NCBI GenBank assembly: GCA_947624675.1
Contig: CANQLI010000003.1
Span: forward strand, 1-64,000
DNA from: an uncultured Clostridia bacterium
GTDB taxonomy: Bacteria; Bacillota; Clostridia; Oscillospirales; Ruminococcaceae
Length of the DNA stretch: 64,000 nt
Reading direction: 5' to 3'
The notes beneath the pieces are model-generated. The model was not told where the DNA came from. It did no database searches and worked only from the letters and a program-made list of their open reading frames with translations. The position numbers and the translations under genes were made by a program. Shown piece by piece: positions 63,733 through 64,000 of this stretch (positions within the stretch are counted from its first letter, which is position 1; every line of letters begins with the position of its first letter).

Positions 63733-64000
63733 GTTTACCATACATCTTAAAAAGACTTTTAACTACCGAAGCATACTCTTGCTTCGGTTTTTAAAATGGA
63801 TAATAATCAGTGTATTTGTCGGCGCCTGTATGAGCGTTATCGGCTTTCTGTTCCATATAATGCTCAGCTCGGTGACAGATTTTCGCTCTAATCACAGTTT
63901 CGTCATTTATTTTCTTCCCGTTGCCGGTCTTTTTATTGTTTTTTGCTACAAGGCTCTCGGATTTTATCACGACAAGGGAACTAATCTTGTTTTGCTTGCT
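63722..64000 (+). CDS. ClC-type chloride channel/antiporter, N-terminal part
   Basis: 93 codons, running off the window. The ATG lies 8 bp before the WYL stop in another frame. The sequence MINKFTIHLKKTF is followed by two membrane helices (LKWIIISVFVGACMSVIGFLFHIML and FVIYFLPVAGLFIVFCYKALG) in the pattern of the first helices of ClC proteins, including the G-x-x-x-x-x-F-H spacing. The selectivity motifs are beyond the window. Confidence 0.65.
   Translation, partial: MINKFTIHLKKTFNYRSILLLRFLKWIIISVFVGACMSVIGFLFHIMLSSVTDFRSNHSFVIYFLPVAGLFIVFCYKALGFYHDKGTNLVLLA

Overview
The window looks like a chromosomal segment of a low-to-mid G+C Gram-positive anaerobe of the Clostridia, most likely a Ruminococcus-like member of the Oscillospiraceae. 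Reasons: the str-type gene order rpoB-rpoC-rpsL-rpsG-fusA-tuf, strong AGGAGG ribosome binding sites, near-perfect TTGACA-17-TATAAT promoters, a holB/yaaT cluster in Firmicutes-like order, and a secreted GH5 glycosidase ending in a dockerin (cellulosome-type anchoring). The species call is inference. I saw no rRNA or tRNA gene.

Layout: (1) 1-4061 housekeeping: a C39-like peptidase fragment, guaA, lysA and an alpha/beta hydrolase. (2) 4111-17168 a complete type I-C CRISPR-Cas locus: cas3, cas5c, cas8c (with an internal cas11c start), cas7c, cas4, cas1, cas2, then a 77-repeat array. Between cas3 and cas5c, on the opposite strand, lies a small transcription unit: promoter, repeat-like stem-loop with the 12 nt 3' end of the CRISPR repeat, a spacer-like segment and an intrinsic terminator. 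The first 17 nt of its pseudo-spacer match the -10/start region of the cas5c promoter at 16 of 17 positions, with the one mismatch at position 12. I read it as a crRNA-like autorepressor of the cas operon (creR-like), and it is the most interesting object here. (3) 17405-30124 a small hypothetical gene, then RNA polymerase beta and beta', S12, S7, EF-G and EF-Tu. (4) 30180-43232 a heterodimeric ABC exporter, a VanY-like D,D-carboxypeptidase flanked by two identical 30 nt hairpins, a Trk/Ktr potassium system, glycogen phosphorylase, the dockerin-bearing GH5 enzyme and ispD. The segment is bracketed by two inverted copies of a 108 bp repeat. (5) 43342-50057 a compact phage-derived head module (putative small terminase, large terminase, portal, protease-like, capsid, connectors, hub-like protein) without integrase, tape measure, lysis or regulatory genes, preceded by a predicted H-type RNA pseudoknot. 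(6) 50324-64000 a MacB-type ABC protein, a DUF815 ATPase, asparaginase, purA, a minus-strand cluster (coiled coil, sigma-like HTH, Orn/Lys/Arg decarboxylase family, holB, ricT/yaaT, phospholipase-like), DUF896, a WYL regulator and the start of a ClC channel.

How it works together: Cas5c, Cas8c, Cas11c and Cas7c would form the I-C Cascade on crRNAs from the array, Cas3 would degrade targets, and Cas4-Cas1-Cas2 would add spacers. The antisense crRNA-like RNA would let Cascade sit on its own operon promoter and set cas dosage. All assignments come from reading the sequence; no database or folding program was run.
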